Assembly: GCA_964462595.1 (NCBI GenBank)
Contig: CAYWXM010000053.1
Coordinates: 16,822-80,821 of the forward strand
Length of the DNA: 64,000 nucleotides
Reading direction: 5' to 3'
Source of the DNA: SURF-21 sp964462595
GTDB taxonomy: Bacteria > Actinomycetota > Geothermincolia > Geothermincolales > RBG-13-55-18
Below are positions 9,377-17,762 of this stretch, piece by piece. Each line of letters begins with the position of its first letter. Position 1 is the stretch's first letter. The position numbers were made by a program, and so were the translations under genes. A model generated the notes under the pieces. That model was given only the letters and a program-made list of their open reading frames with translations. It did not search any database and was not told where the DNA came from.

Positions 9377-9408
9377 ATACAAATTGTTTGCATATAAATA
9401 TTTTGTAT
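9377..9408. promoter_or_regulatory. Inverted repeat upstream of MarR, candidate autoregulatory operator
   Basis: ATACAAATT (9377-9385) and ATTTTGTAT (9400-9408) form an inverted repeat with one mismatch, with half-site centres about two helical turns apart. MarR-family proteins often bind such palindromes just upstream of their own start. The site would overlap the transcription start of the proposed promoter. Confidence 0.4.
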
Positions 9409-9429
9409 CCCAAACGTGAAGGAGAGGGC

Positions 9430-9924
9430 ATGGCGAGCGAAAGCGTGAGCCATGAGAACGGGTTCGAGAAGATAATGAACGCGGCCACGAGCATCGCTGA
9501 GACATGGAATGAAAAGGCGAATACCTGGCTGCGCGAGAACCACATCACGTTCGTGCAGTTCAGGGCCATCCTCCTTCTGAACGAGAAGGAAGCCCAGACG
9601 CTGAGCCAGTTGAGCGATGGATTGTCCCGCACCCGATGCACCGTTACGGGGCTGGTGGACAGGTTGGAGGGTAAGGGACTGGTGAGAAGAAAGCGCAGCC
9701 GGAAGGACAGGCGGCTGGTATACGTATCTCTGACCGACAAGGGAAGGGAGCTGGCCGTGGAGCTGAAGGAGAAGGTAGTGCCGGAGATATCACGGCTGGG
9801 AGAAAAGATCATGGGTATGCTTACGGATTCGGAGGCCATGGCCTTGTATGGCGCCCTGAGTAAACTGAGCAACGGCATCGGCGAGATACAGACCAGCAAC
9901 GTGGCGGTGGAGAAAGAGATCTGA
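9430..9924 (+). CDS. MarR family winged-helix transcriptional regulator
   Basis: 164 residues from the ATG at 9430, which follows GAAGGAGAGGGC; an in-frame TTG 14 codons upstream is less likely. The winged helix-turn-helix is visible: LSQLSDGLSRTRCTVTGLVD as recognition region, then the wing KRSRKDRRLVYVSLTDKG, which is the hallmark MarR wing. Flanking helices would form the dimer interface. MarR proteins respond to small phenolic or lipophilic ligands. An AT-rich palindrome lies directly upstream. Its likely targets are itself and perhaps the alpha/beta hydrolase downstream. Confidence 0.92.
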   Translation: MASESVSHENGFEKIMNAATSIAETWNEKANTWLRENHITFVQFRAILLLNEKEAQTLSQLSDGLSRTRCTVTGLVDRLEGKGLVRRKRSRKDRRLVYVSLTDKGRELAVELKEKVVPEISRLGEKIMGMLTDSEAMALYGALSKLSNGIGEIQTSNVAVEKEI

Positions 9925-10090
9925 AACTATGAAAATAAGGCCGCAAAAAAAAGAGAACCATAGCAAGGAGGGGAGAAAGAGATACCTTCGGAAACCCCGT
10001 TATAACGACTCCGGGAGCCTTGGCAGCAGCCAGGGTTCAACTCAGAGATGCCATCCCGGCGAGAGTGAGGGCGTCGGCGCGAGGGACGAG

Positions 10091-11209
10091 ATGGCGGTGC
10101 CACGGCCGGAGGAAAGGTGCCTGGCGGATATAAGGACACAGCTTCGCGACATCCCTTTCGCCCCGCAGGGCCTTAATATCCTCAACCTCGCCGGTGCCAG
10201 CAGGCCGGACCTGTCAAAAATAAGCCAGTATGTGCGTGGCTCCAAGGTCGGCGACGCCTATCCATACCCCGACGGATTCGAAAAGGTCATGTTTTCCAGT
10301 CTGGACGGCATCCCCCTGGTGGGGATCCTGGGGCTGCATCGGGATGGCAGGAAAAGGCCGGGGGTGGTCTTCTGCCATGGATTCCTCGGCTCCAAGAACA
10401 AGAGCTATATCATGGAGGCGGCCCTGGAGGCCTTCACGGCCTGGGATTATAACGTTTTCGCGCCGGACCTGCGCAACTTCGGAGAGAGCCAGAAACTCTC
10501 CAATTCACCTAGCACCGGGGGCTGGAAAGAAGGCCAGGATATCCTCGGCGCCTGCCGTTTCCTGGGCGAGATGGAGGAGGTGACCAGCGTGGCGGCCGTG
10601 GGGTACAGCCTGGGCGCCGGATCGGTGATGAACGCCGCCTACCAGTGCAGCCAACATCCATACATCACCGGGGGGGCCATGGCCTGGAGCGGCTATGCCT
10701 CCATGGAACAGATGATGTCCCACATCAGCAGCCGCCCCCCGCTGGGCGACCCCTTCTTCCCGGTCTACGCCGCTTTCGTATGCCTTTCCGAGATACGCCG
10801 CCTGGAGATCCGCCGCCAGATGAACAAGGAGGTCGCCGGCGCTTACCTGGGCGACAAGCCCTTCTCCCCGGACTACAGGCGCTACGTAAGGGAGGTTGCG
10901 GCACCCCACTACGGGCTCAGCGAGGAGACGATGTACGTTCTCTCCAGCCCGAAGGAGTTCATATCAAGGGTGAACGTGCCGCTGATGCTGGTTCATGCCG
11001 AGGACGATCCCGTATGTCCCGTGGAGGAGATAGAGGGGTTGTACCGCGCCGCCGAAGGCAACCCCAATGTCGACATATGGGTGCTTCCGACCGGCTCGCA
11101 CTGCGCCTTCAAGGGCTTCGACCGCGACTGGTACTGGTCGGTGATGCGCGGGTTCCTGGATTACTGGGCGGACCTGCCAGAGGGGCGCGCTTCGCGCGAG
11201 ATTGCATAA
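10091..11209 (+). CDS. Alpha/beta hydrolase
   Basis: 372 residues from the ATG at 10091. An ATG at 9929 in the same frame adds 54 residues of basic, low-complexity sequence that does not look like a folded N-terminus, so I prefer the later start, although its GAGGGA binding site is only fair. The fold signature is clear: VVFCHGFLGS (oxyanion-loop HG), nucleophile elbow GYSLGAG, acid residue in HAEDDPVCP, and catalytic His in PTGSHCAF. It is closest in style to esterase/acyl-transferring hydrolases such as YheT-like proteins. Substrate unknown. It follows the MarR gene closely and may be co-transcribed with it. Confidence 0.8.
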   Translation: MAVPRPEERCLADIRTQLRDIPFAPQGLNILNLAGASRPDLSKISQYVRGSKVGDAYPYPDGFEKVMFSSLDGIPLVGILGLHRDGRKRPGVVFCHGFLGSKNKSYIMEAALEAFTAWDYNVFAPDLRNFGESQKLSNSPSTGGWKEGQDILGACRFLGEMEEVTSVAAVGYSLGAGSVMNAAYQCSQHPYITGGAMAWSGYASMEQMMSHISSRPPLGDPFFPVYAAFVCLSEIRRLEIRRQMNKEVAGAYLGDKPFSPDYRRYVREVAAPHYGLSEETMYVLSSPKEFISRVNVPLMLVHAEDDPVCPVEEIEGLYRAAEGNPNVDIWVLPTGSHCAFKGFDRDWYWSVMRGFLDYWADLPEGRASREIA

Positions 11210-11323
11210 ACCCATCTTGTCACGCGGGCCGACGACATCCGCCAGAGCCGCCAATGCCTGCTGCCATTGCGACCGACATCGAAGAGGGCGAGGCCATCCA
11301 TGGTGGAACGAGCCCGCATTGAC

Positions 11324-12205
11324 TCAAGTGCGGTCAACGAAAGCGGCGATGTGCCGGGCTATCTCCTCACCCTTGTCTTCCTGCAGGAAGTGACCCGCGC
11401 CATTTATGACTATCTCAGGCTGCTCAGCGGCCGTCGGTATGAGTTTGCGGAAGAAAACGTCCCCGCCCGCGGTTATGGGGTCGCCATCGGAGAACATGAC
11501 CAGCACCGGCTTGTCCCATTTCGCCAGTATCTCCCTGGCCGCCCTCATCTCCGGGTCGGCGGGATCCTCCGGCTTCACGGGGATGAGCAGCGGCCACATC
11601 CTCGCCCCCACCTTGAAGCTGTCATCGGGGAAGGGCGCATCGTAGGCCGCGACGACCTCGGGCGGCAACTCGCTCACCGTGGCTGACTGCACTATCCTCC
11701 CGATCTCAAAGGTCGGCGACTCAGCCGTGAACTTGCGCCACTGCTTGAGGGCCTCGGGTATGTTTCCTCCGGCGACGGGGAGTCCTGTGTTCATGATCAC
11801 CAGGCGCGCGAAACGCTCCGGCATCAGGGTTGCCACCCTCAGCCCTATTAATCCACCCCAGTCCTGGACCACGGCCGTGATGCCTTCCAGCCCCAGCTCC
11901 TCGATGAAGCGCACGAGGGTGCTCTTGTGCATCTCGTAGGTGTAGCCCTCTCGCTCCGAGTATTTATCCGACTTTCCGAAGCCGATGAAATCCAGGGCCA
12001 GTACCCGGTACCGCTCGGCGAGTATGGGGATCATCTTGCGGTACAGGTAGGACCAGCTGGGCTCGCCGTGCAGGCAGAGGACAACTTCTCCCTCGCCCTC
12101 GTCGAGGTAATGTACGCGCACGCCATCGAGATCCAGGTAATGCGGCGCGAAAGGATAGCCGGGCAGATCCTTGAACCTTTCCTCTGGAGTACGCAGTACA
12201 GCCAT
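11324..12205 (-). CDS. Haloalkane dehalogenase-like alpha/beta hydrolase
   Basis: 293 residues from the ATG at 12205. The N-terminus from here (LRTPEERFKDLPGYPFAPHY) matches the classical start of haloalkane dehalogenases, so the 21 codons upstream were dropped. HGEPSWSYLYRKM carries the oxyanion residue, VQDWGG supplies the nucleophilic Asp115 with the adjacent halide-binding Trp116, and GAGHFLQED supplies the base His. This is the DhlA-like (HLD-I) arrangement, which hydrolyses carbon-halogen bonds to alcohols. Some members of the family act on other substrates, so the activity is probable, not certain. It is convergent with the alpha/beta hydrolase. Confidence 0.82.
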   Translation of the reverse strand: MAVLRTPEERFKDLPGYPFAPHYLDLDGVRVHYLDEGEGEVVLCLHGEPSWSYLYRKMIPILAERYRVLALDFIGFGKSDKYSEREGYTYEMHKSTLVRFIEELGLEGITAVVQDWGGLIGLRVATLMPERFARLVIMNTGLPVAGGNIPEALKQWRKFTAESPTFEIGRIVQSATVSELPPEVVAAYDAPFPDDSFKVGARMWPLLIPVKPEDPADPEMRAAREILAKWDKPVLVMFSDGDPITAGGDVFFRKLIPTAAEQPEIVINGAGHFLQEDKGEEIARHIAAFVDRT

Positions 12206-12570
12206 TTTATTACCCCCAATCCTCGTGAAGACGATGTCCGTTAACTGGTACTGTTTATTCCCATCCATGCGGCAGGGTAATCAGGCCGAGGCCAAAACCG
12301 CTCGGAAAGGCACGCTCTTTATCAGCCGCTTTAAATCTCAGGCGACCGCGTGCGCAAACCTCCCCCGAAATCCCCAGTACGCATCTCCCGATGCCGTTAT
12401 TCTACCATCAGCCCCGCTCCCTTAGCTTATCGAAGGTGCTATTATTGGTACATCGCGATATGCGGCAGGCAAGTCTCGGCCGGAACCAGGTCAGCCCTCA
12501 TGCGCCGTATTCCTGTCGGCGGGTTACAAGGTCAGGGCATCAGCGTTACAAGCGGAAAGGGGTGGGGATC
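12206..12570. other. Divergent intergenic region
   Basis: About 365 bases separate the dehalogenase from the first corrinoid-island gene, which is transcribed away from it. An open frame continues upstream from the methyltransferase to 12391 but it lacks a binding site and reads as non-coding. I see no clear riboswitch, RNA gene or palindrome here. Confidence 0.5.
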
Positions 12571-13719
12571 GTGTCGATTTATCCGCGCGTAGGTGGGAAG
12601 CTGCTCCGGCCCACTCCGGGCATGATCAAGATGGGAGCAAGCCTTTTCGCCCTGCATGGCAAGATATGCGAGCTTACTCCGCTGGAGAGAGTGCTGGCGG
12701 CGGTATTTCACAAGGAGCCCGACCGCGTGCCGGTGGTACCCTTCATGATAGGGGCCGCACGCCGCATGACCGGGGCGAGCTTCAAGGACTTCTCGCTCGA
12801 TGCCGAGAGCGCGGCGGAGGCCTATATAGCGGCCACCGAGATCATAGGCTGTGACGCTCTCTACAGCGTACTCGACCTCTCGGTGGAGGCGGCCGATTTC
12901 GGGCAGGAGGTTATCTATCCTCAGTACAGTACGCCCTACCCGAATTACCGCAACCCCCTTATCTCCTCGCCGGACGATTACGAACGGCTGGAGGTCTTCG
13001 ACCCGCGCAAATCTCCCCGCATGGGTATGGTCATCGAGTTGGGAAGGATACTGGCCAAAAAGGCGAAGCTGCGTTACCCGGTGATGGGCTTCACCTTCGG
13101 TCCCCTGGGGGTCCTGGTGATGATGCGCGGGGCACAGGACCTCTTCCTCGATTGCCTGAAGTGCCCCGAGAAGGTAAAGGTGGGCCTGGAGATAGTGACC
13201 GAGGTGCTCGTGGATTACGCGCGGGCGCAGTGCGACGTGGGGGTGGACGCGATCATGATCGACACCCTCCTGGGGTCGCAATCGGGCGTCTCGCGCGAGC
13301 TATGGGAGGAGATGGAAGGGCCCTACTCCAGGCGCATCGCCGACGAGGTGAGGCGCAACGGGGCCATGATGGCCCTGCACAACTGCGGCAACGGGCCGTA
13401 TTTCGACCTGCAGATAAAGTACATGGAGCCGGTTATCCTGTCCTTCGCCAAGCTTCCCGACGATTGTTCCACCCCGCAGGAGATGAAGGAAAAGTACGGG
13501 CACCAGACGGCCCTGGTCGGCTATATCGGGACGGACGACATCATGCTCAGATCCCCCGCGGAGATAATCGAGATAGCCAGGGAGCAGATAAGGGTGCTGG
13601 CACCGGGCGGGGGGTTCGTCCTGGCCCCGGGGTGCGAATACCCTCCCAACCTTGATCTCGCTAACGCGGCGGCCATCTTCTATGCGGCGGAAAAATACGG
13701 CAAGTATCCTATAAATTGA
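12571..13719 (+). CDS. Uroporphyrinogen decarboxylase-family (MtaA/MtbA-like) corrinoid methyltransferase
   Basis: 382 residues from the GTG at 12571, chosen for the AAGGGGTGGGG leader. The UroD fold is recognisable from ERVLAAVFHKEPDRVPV at the N-terminus. Zinc ligands expected for methylcobamide:thiol methyltransferases are present: HNCG gives His270 and Cys272, and APGCEYP gives Cys355. The protein should activate a thiol or other methyl acceptor/donor and exchange methyl groups with a corrinoid protein. The cognate corrinoid protein starts 12 bases downstream, which is the standard pairing. The methyl substrate is not predictable from sequence alone. Confidence 0.85.
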   Translation: MSIYPRVGGKLLRPTPGMIKMGASLFALHGKICELTPLERVLAAVFHKEPDRVPVVPFMIGAARRMTGASFKDFSLDAESAAEAYIAATEIIGCDALYSVLDLSVEAADFGQEVIYPQYSTPYPNYRNPLISSPDDYERLEVFDPRKSPRMGMVIELGRILAKKAKLRYPVMGFTFGPLGVLVMMRGAQDLFLDCLKCPEKVKVGLEIVTEVLVDYARAQCDVGVDAIMIDTLLGSQSGVSRELWEEMEGPYSRRIADEVRRNGAMMALHNCGNGPYFDLQIKYMEPVILSFAKLPDDCSTPQEMKEKYGHQTALVGYIGTDDIMLRSPAEIIEIAREQIRVLAPGGGFVLAPGCEYPPNLDLANAAAIFYAAEKYGKYPIN

Positions 13720-13731
13720 GGGGGAGGAGCG

Positions 13732-14373
13732 ATGGTGGCAGAAAACAGCATCCTGGGAGCGATCGCCGACGCGGTGAGGGAGGGCAAGACTGAGGAGGCG
13801 GTGGAATTATGCCGCCAGGCGTTGAGCGAGGAGATGCCGCCACGGCAGGTAATCGATGAGGGCCTTTCCGCGGGCATGCACGTGGTGGGTGACCTCTACG
13901 AGAGGCACATTTTCTTCCTGCCGGAGTTGCTGATGGCGGCGGAGGCCATGCATGCCGGCATAGATGTGCTTATCCCCGCGCTGAAATCCGCGGACGATGT
14001 GGCGGAAAAAGAGACCGTCGTGATGGGCGTAGTCGAGGGAGACGTGCACGAGATCGGCAAGAACCTGGTCGGCGTGATGCTGGAAACCGCGGGATACAGG
14101 GTCGTGGACCTGGGTTACGACGTCTCTCCGCAGCGCTTTACCGGGGAGGTGAAGGAGCGGGGAGCGCAGATACTCGCACTTTCAACCATGATGACCACCA
14201 CCCTGCCCAACATGCGGAGAACGGTGGAGATGGCGCTGACCCTGAACCCGCTGCCCCTGGTGATAGTGGGAGGGGCGCCTCTTTCCCCCGCCCTGGCCGA
14301 GGACATGGGCGCGCACGGCTACGAGGACAACGCCGCCAAGACGCCCGGCCTGGTGCAGCGGCTCCTGGGTTAG
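13732..14373 (+). CDS. Corrinoid (B12-binding) methyl carrier protein, MtbC/MtaC-like
   Basis: 213 residues. It has an N-terminal helical methionine-synthase-type cap domain (about 1-90) and a B12-binding Rossmann domain with the lower-ligand motif DVHEIG (Asp104, His106, Gly109). The conserved GGAP loop, which lies against the cobalamin tail, follows. Such proteins carry the methyl group on cobalt between a substrate-specific methyltransferase and an acceptor enzyme. The gene follows the UroD-type methyltransferase by 12 bases with GGGGGAGG ahead of the start. It is one of two corrinoid proteins in the island. Confidence 0.92.
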   Translation: MVAENSILGAIADAVREGKTEEAVELCRQALSEEMPPRQVIDEGLSAGMHVVGDLYERHIFFLPELLMAAEAMHAGIDVLIPALKSADDVAEKETVVMGVVEGDVHEIGKNLVGVMLETAGYRVVDLGYDVSPQRFTGEVKERGAQILALSTMMTTTLPNMRRTVEMALTLNPLPLVIVGGAPLSPALAEDMGAHGYEDNAAKTPGLVQRLLG

Positions 14374-14384
14374 ACGCCGGCTTC

Positions 14385-14405
14385 GCGTTTCCCGCCGGGA
14401 AACGC
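14385..14405 (+). promoter_or_regulatory. Intercistronic hairpin
   Basis: GCGTTTCCC and GGGAAACGC form a perfect 9-bp stem with a 3-base loop between the corrinoid gene and the Fe-S gene. There is no T-run, so it is more likely an mRNA stability or partial attenuation element than a terminator. Confidence 0.4.
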
Positions 14406-14451
14406 ATATTCGTAAAACGGGTGTTTTGCATGGAAACGGGGGAGGATGCAC

Positions 14452-15861
14452 ATGGAGGTCGAGACGACGGGCTTGGAAGGGTACTTCGACGTGGATGCCT
14501 GCACCCTATGCGGGGAATGCTTCCATGCCTGCCCGGAGATGAGGCTGCCCCTTGCCGAGGCGATAGAGGAGATAGAGCTGGCGATAAAAGGAAAGCCGAG
14601 ATACGTCCTGGACAGGTGCACGTCGTGCAGGATCTGCAACACCGTCTGCCCCAACGATTGCAACCCGTGGGGGCTGGTGACGGCCCTGCGCAACCAGGTT
14701 TACGAGAGGGAAGGCGTCAGCAGCATGTTAGGGCTGCTGGCCCCGCATTTCCCGCCCAACATCTTCAGCGCCCTGACAGCGAGGCTATCGCAACGGGAAC
14801 TGGAGCTTGTCAAAGACTGGGAGAAGCTCAAGGAGGGCGAGGAGATTTTCCTGCCCGGGATCCTGAACCTCCTGTACCCCTACATATATGATTCCGGACT
14901 CATCGCGGGTCTGCCCGTGCTGTGCGGCGCGAAATACGATGCCGGAGTAGTGTATTACGTCCCGGGATATATCGACCCCGCGCGGGAGGTTTACGCCAAT
15001 ACGGTAAGGATATTGAACTCCACCGGCGCGAAAAGGGTTATCGCGGAAACCGAAACCTATGACATGCTGATGCACAACGTGTCAAAGGAAAAGCAGGACT
15101 TCGAGACGGTCCATATCCTGCAATGGCTGCTGGAAAAGGTGGGATCGGGAAGCATAAACGTCGATACGCCGGTGAAAAAGAAGCTGACCGTTCACGACAA
15201 TTGCATGTCCAGGGACTTCCCGTACATGATGGACGCGGCGAGAAGCCTGCTCGCCTCACTGGGTTGCGAGCTCGTGGAGATGGAAAACAGCCGCGACAGG
15301 GGGGTCTGCTGCGGACTGGGGGGAGGGTCGAGGTCGTTCAACCCCGTGGACATGATCGCCCAGGCGGCGGCCCGTTTGAAGGAGGCGGAACGCTCCGGTG
15401 CGGAGGGGCTGGCCGTTTACTGCCCCGGTTGCCTGTGGATGCTGTCCATGGCCAGGGTCCTGTGCGGCTCCAAGCTGGACATATATCACGTTTTCGAACT
15501 GCTGAGGATGGCTGGCGGTGAGGGCGACCTGCAGGGCATGAACGTTGATCGGAGCTGGCAGCTGCTGGGGATAATGGGGGACGGCATCGCGAGCGATCTC
15601 CTGTCCTCCAGCGGCAGGAGGGTCTTCTATAAAGACGTGCCTTGCGAAAGGGTTTCGGATTACAGCGAGGATCCGCGATCGTTCAGGATCACCCTGGTAT
15701 CGAAGCTTCTATCCAAAGCATCGGTGAGAAAGGCCGTTTCGGCGCTGGGCCCCACGGTGACGAGATGGTTCCTTGCCTCGTATCTTGGCGTTAAGAGACG
15801 CCTGTTTGCCGTCAGGTCGAGGTACGGCGAAAGGCTCCGCGGGGCCCCGAGCCAGAGTTAA
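14452..15861 (+). CDS. HdrD/GlpC-like Fe-S oxidoreductase with two [4Fe-4S] motifs and CCG domains
   Basis: 469 residues from the ATG at 14452, which has GGGGGAGG at proper spacing; an ATG two codons earlier sits too close to it. Two N-terminal [4Fe-4S] motifs (Cys17/20/23/27 and Cys56/59/62/66) are followed by cysteine-rich CCG elements, seen as VHDNC, GVCCGLGGGS and YCPGCLW. That layout is shared by HdrD, GlpC and LldE-type proteins, which pass electrons to disulfides, quinones or partner enzymes. Lying between a corrinoid protein and an activation-domain protein, it may deliver low-potential electrons for cobalamin reactivation. That role is inference. The last 60 residues are basic and may be peripheral to the membrane. 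Confidence 0.82.
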   Translation: MEVETTGLEGYFDVDACTLCGECFHACPEMRLPLAEAIEEIELAIKGKPRYVLDRCTSCRICNTVCPNDCNPWGLVTALRNQVYEREGVSSMLGLLAPHFPPNIFSALTARLSQRELELVKDWEKLKEGEEIFLPGILNLLYPYIYDSGLIAGLPVLCGAKYDAGVVYYVPGYIDPAREVYANTVRILNSTGAKRVIAETETYDMLMHNVSKEKQDFETVHILQWLLEKVGSGSINVDTPVKKKLTVHDNCMSRDFPYMMDAARSLLASLGCELVEMENSRDRGVCCGLGGGSRSFNPVDMIAQAAARLKEAERSGAEGLAVYCPGCLWMLSMARVLCGSKLDIYHVFELLRMAGGEGDLQGMNVDRSWQLLGIMGDGIASDLLSSSGRRVFYKDVPCERVSDYSEDPRSFRITLVSKLLSKASVRKAVSALGPTVTRWFLASYLGVKRRLFAVRSRYGERLRGAPSQS

Positions 15862-15909
15862 ACCCCGGATATAAGAGATGCAAGAGAGGTCGCGAAAGGG
15901 TTTATTTAT

Positions 15910-16617
15910 ATGCCGGTTCTGCGGGATGTAGCTGTCGACATAGGGATGGACGAGATACTGCGCCGCGAGGGCGCGGGCGGCCGCGGGGAGATCAAGCCGA
16001 GGATTATGGAGGTCCTGCGCGAGGTCCTCGGGGAAGTAGATTCCTCCTCGCCCATAGAACCGCTCGTTGCATACGAGCAATACGGCATCGATGCCATGTC
16101 CGCCACTGGCGTTCTCCTGCAGGGGGACGGAGAGATCGCCGGCAGCCTGTTGCCCACCCTTTTCCCGGATGCCGACGGCCTGGTGGTGATGGTCTGCACC
16201 ATCGGTCCCGCGCTGGAAAGCCGGTCGAGGGAATACTTCAAGCGGGGAGAGCAGATGCGCGGTTTCCTGCTCGACGGCATCGGCAGCGCCGCCGTGGACG
16301 TGCTGGGCAGGGAGGCGTGCCGCAGGATAATGGATTTGATGTCGGCCCGTGGAATGACGGCCAGCAGCCCGGTCAACCCCGGGATGCCCGGGTTGCCCCT
16401 ATCCGAACAGGCCCGTTTTCTCGAGCTCGCCCGGGCGCAAAGGATAGGAGTCAGCCTTACGTCGGGGGGGATGCTGGTCCCGCTGAAATCGCTGTCCATG
16501 GTCATAGGAATCGGCGCGAACATGCCGCAGTGGACGCCTGAACATGTATGCGCGAGATGCTTCCTGAGAGAGAACTGCCCCCACAGGCTGCCCACGGTCC
16601 CAGGCTCCGGCGATTGA
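15910..16617 (+). CDS. Methionine synthase activation domain-like protein, possible corrinoid reactivator
   Basis: 235 residues resembling a stand-alone MetH activation (AdoMet-binding) domain. The conserved SPVNPGMPGLPL...E and IGVSLTSGGMLVPLKS segments (about 152-195) correspond to the family's substrate-binding and C-terminal motifs. In MetH this domain binds S-adenosylmethionine and permits reductive remethylation of cob(II)alamin. The C-terminus adds CARC...C (Cys214, 217, 223), which could hold a metal or Fe-S cluster and is not part of the classical domain. The start follows AAAGGG. Placement within a corrinoid methyltransferase cluster supports a reactivation role. Confidence 0.75.
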   Translation: MPVLRDVAVDIGMDEILRREGAGGRGEIKPRIMEVLREVLGEVDSSSPIEPLVAYEQYGIDAMSATGVLLQGDGEIAGSLLPTLFPDADGLVVMVCTIGPALESRSREYFKRGEQMRGFLLDGIGSAAVDVLGREACRRIMDLMSARGMTASSPVNPGMPGLPLSEQARFLELARAQRIGVSLTSGGMLVPLKSLSMVIGIGANMPQWTPEHVCARCFLRENCPHRLPTVPGSGD

Positions 16618-17099
16618 GCTTATGAGACCAGCTGCCTGAATCTGTTCGTATATCCCTGATGTTCTAAGCGGCGAGGGGGCGCGCGGCGGGATACGACAGC
16701 TTGGATAGCGAGTAATGTTGTTGTATAGACAGCTAACGCATGTTTCATATCGAGTAACAATATAGGCGTCAGTAAAACTCCTTCCTGTCGGAAAATGAAA
16801 ATACTTTTCGCATAAAACACTCATTTAACTGCAAATAATGATGAAATTAAAGTCAGTCGCCACAAGGAAAGGTAAGTAATTCATGTTTTATGGAAAAGAA
16901 ATGAGGGTATTAATAGACGATGAAGCCATCCCGTGGGGGGAGAGGAAAAGAAGGGGGGCGGGCAGACAGCCGCTCTCAGGACATCGCCGAGCAAGGCGGA
17001 GCCGCCTGACAGGCGATTGATGCTGCGTGCGGGCGCCGTGTGAGCGGGCAGAGCCGTACGCGCCGGTCAGGAAGTACCGTGTGAAAAGGAGGTAGCGAG
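16618..17099 (+). other. Long untranslated region upstream of the second corrinoid gene
   Basis: No convincing gene lies in these 480 bases. The first half is unusually AT-rich (about 16730-16920) and may hold a promoter. The second half is GC-rich and can fold: ATCGCC (16983-16988) pairs with GGCGAT (17012-17017), enclosing GGCGG/CCGCC (16995-17006). It ends in a strong AAAGGAGGT before the next start. I looked for cobalamin and tetrahydrofolate riboswitch consensus boxes and did not find a convincing match. A structured 5' leader is plausible. Confidence 0.4.
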
Positions 17100-17729
17100 A
17101 TGGGCGAAGATCTTGTAAACGCCTTGGTCGAACTCAAGGAAGAAGAGGTCCTGGACATCGTGAAACAGAGGCTGCAGGGGGACGGCGACCCTCTGCAGAT
17201 ACTGGAGGATGCCCGCAAGGCCATGGAGGTGGTCGGCAAGCGCTTTTCGGACGGTGAATATTTCATCCCCGAGCTGGTGTATTCCGGGGAGATACTCAAG
17301 GAGATGACCTCCATGATCAAGCCCCACCTCACCGACATGGTGGAGGAAAAACGCCTGGGCAAGGTGGTGCTGGGCACGGTGTCCGGCGACATCCACGATA
17401 TCGGCAAGGACATAGTCGCTTTCATACTGGACGTCAACGGCTTCGAGATACTCGACCTGGGCGTGGATGTCTCTCCCGACGCTTTCGTGGCCAAGGTCAA
17501 GGAGACGGAGGCGCCCATACTGGGGCTGAGCGGTTTCCTCACCCTGGCCTACGATTCCATGAAAGAGACGGTGGAGGCCATAAAGGCGGCCGGCATGCGG
17601 GACAAGGTGAAGATCATGATAGGTGGGGGCCAGATGAGCGATGAGATAAAGGATTATACCGGGGCCGACGCTTACGGCCGGGATGCCATGGAGGGTGTGG
17701 CGCTGGCCAGGAAGTTCATCGGGGCATGA
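17100..17729 (+). CDS. Corrinoid (B12-binding) methyl carrier protein, second copy
   Basis: 209 residues, with the N-terminal helical cap and a B12-binding domain containing DIHDIG (Asp97, His99, Gly102), the histidine being the predicted lower cobalt ligand. Start preceded by AAAGGAGGTAGCGAG. It differs enough from the corrinoid protein at 13.7 kb to suggest a different partner, probably the UroD-like protein 33 bases downstream. It begins a second transcription unit of the island after a long leader. Expected role: cytoplasmic methyl carrier. Confidence 0.93.
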   Translation: MGEDLVNALVELKEEEVLDIVKQRLQGDGDPLQILEDARKAMEVVGKRFSDGEYFIPELVYSGEILKEMTSMIKPHLTDMVEEKRLGKVVLGTVSGDIHDIGKDIVAFILDVNGFEILDLGVDVSPDAFVAKVKETEAPILGLSGFLTLAYDSMKETVEAIKAAGMRDKVKIMIGGGQMSDEIKDYTGADAYGRDAMEGVALARKFIGA

Positions 17730-17762
17730 AAGCCCACGGAAGGATAAAGGGAGGCGTTAAGC

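Noticed and set aside
16618..17099. Cobalamin riboswitch upstream of a corrinoid gene
   Set aside because: I looked for the B12-box-like and other consensus elements and found no convincing match, only generic stems.
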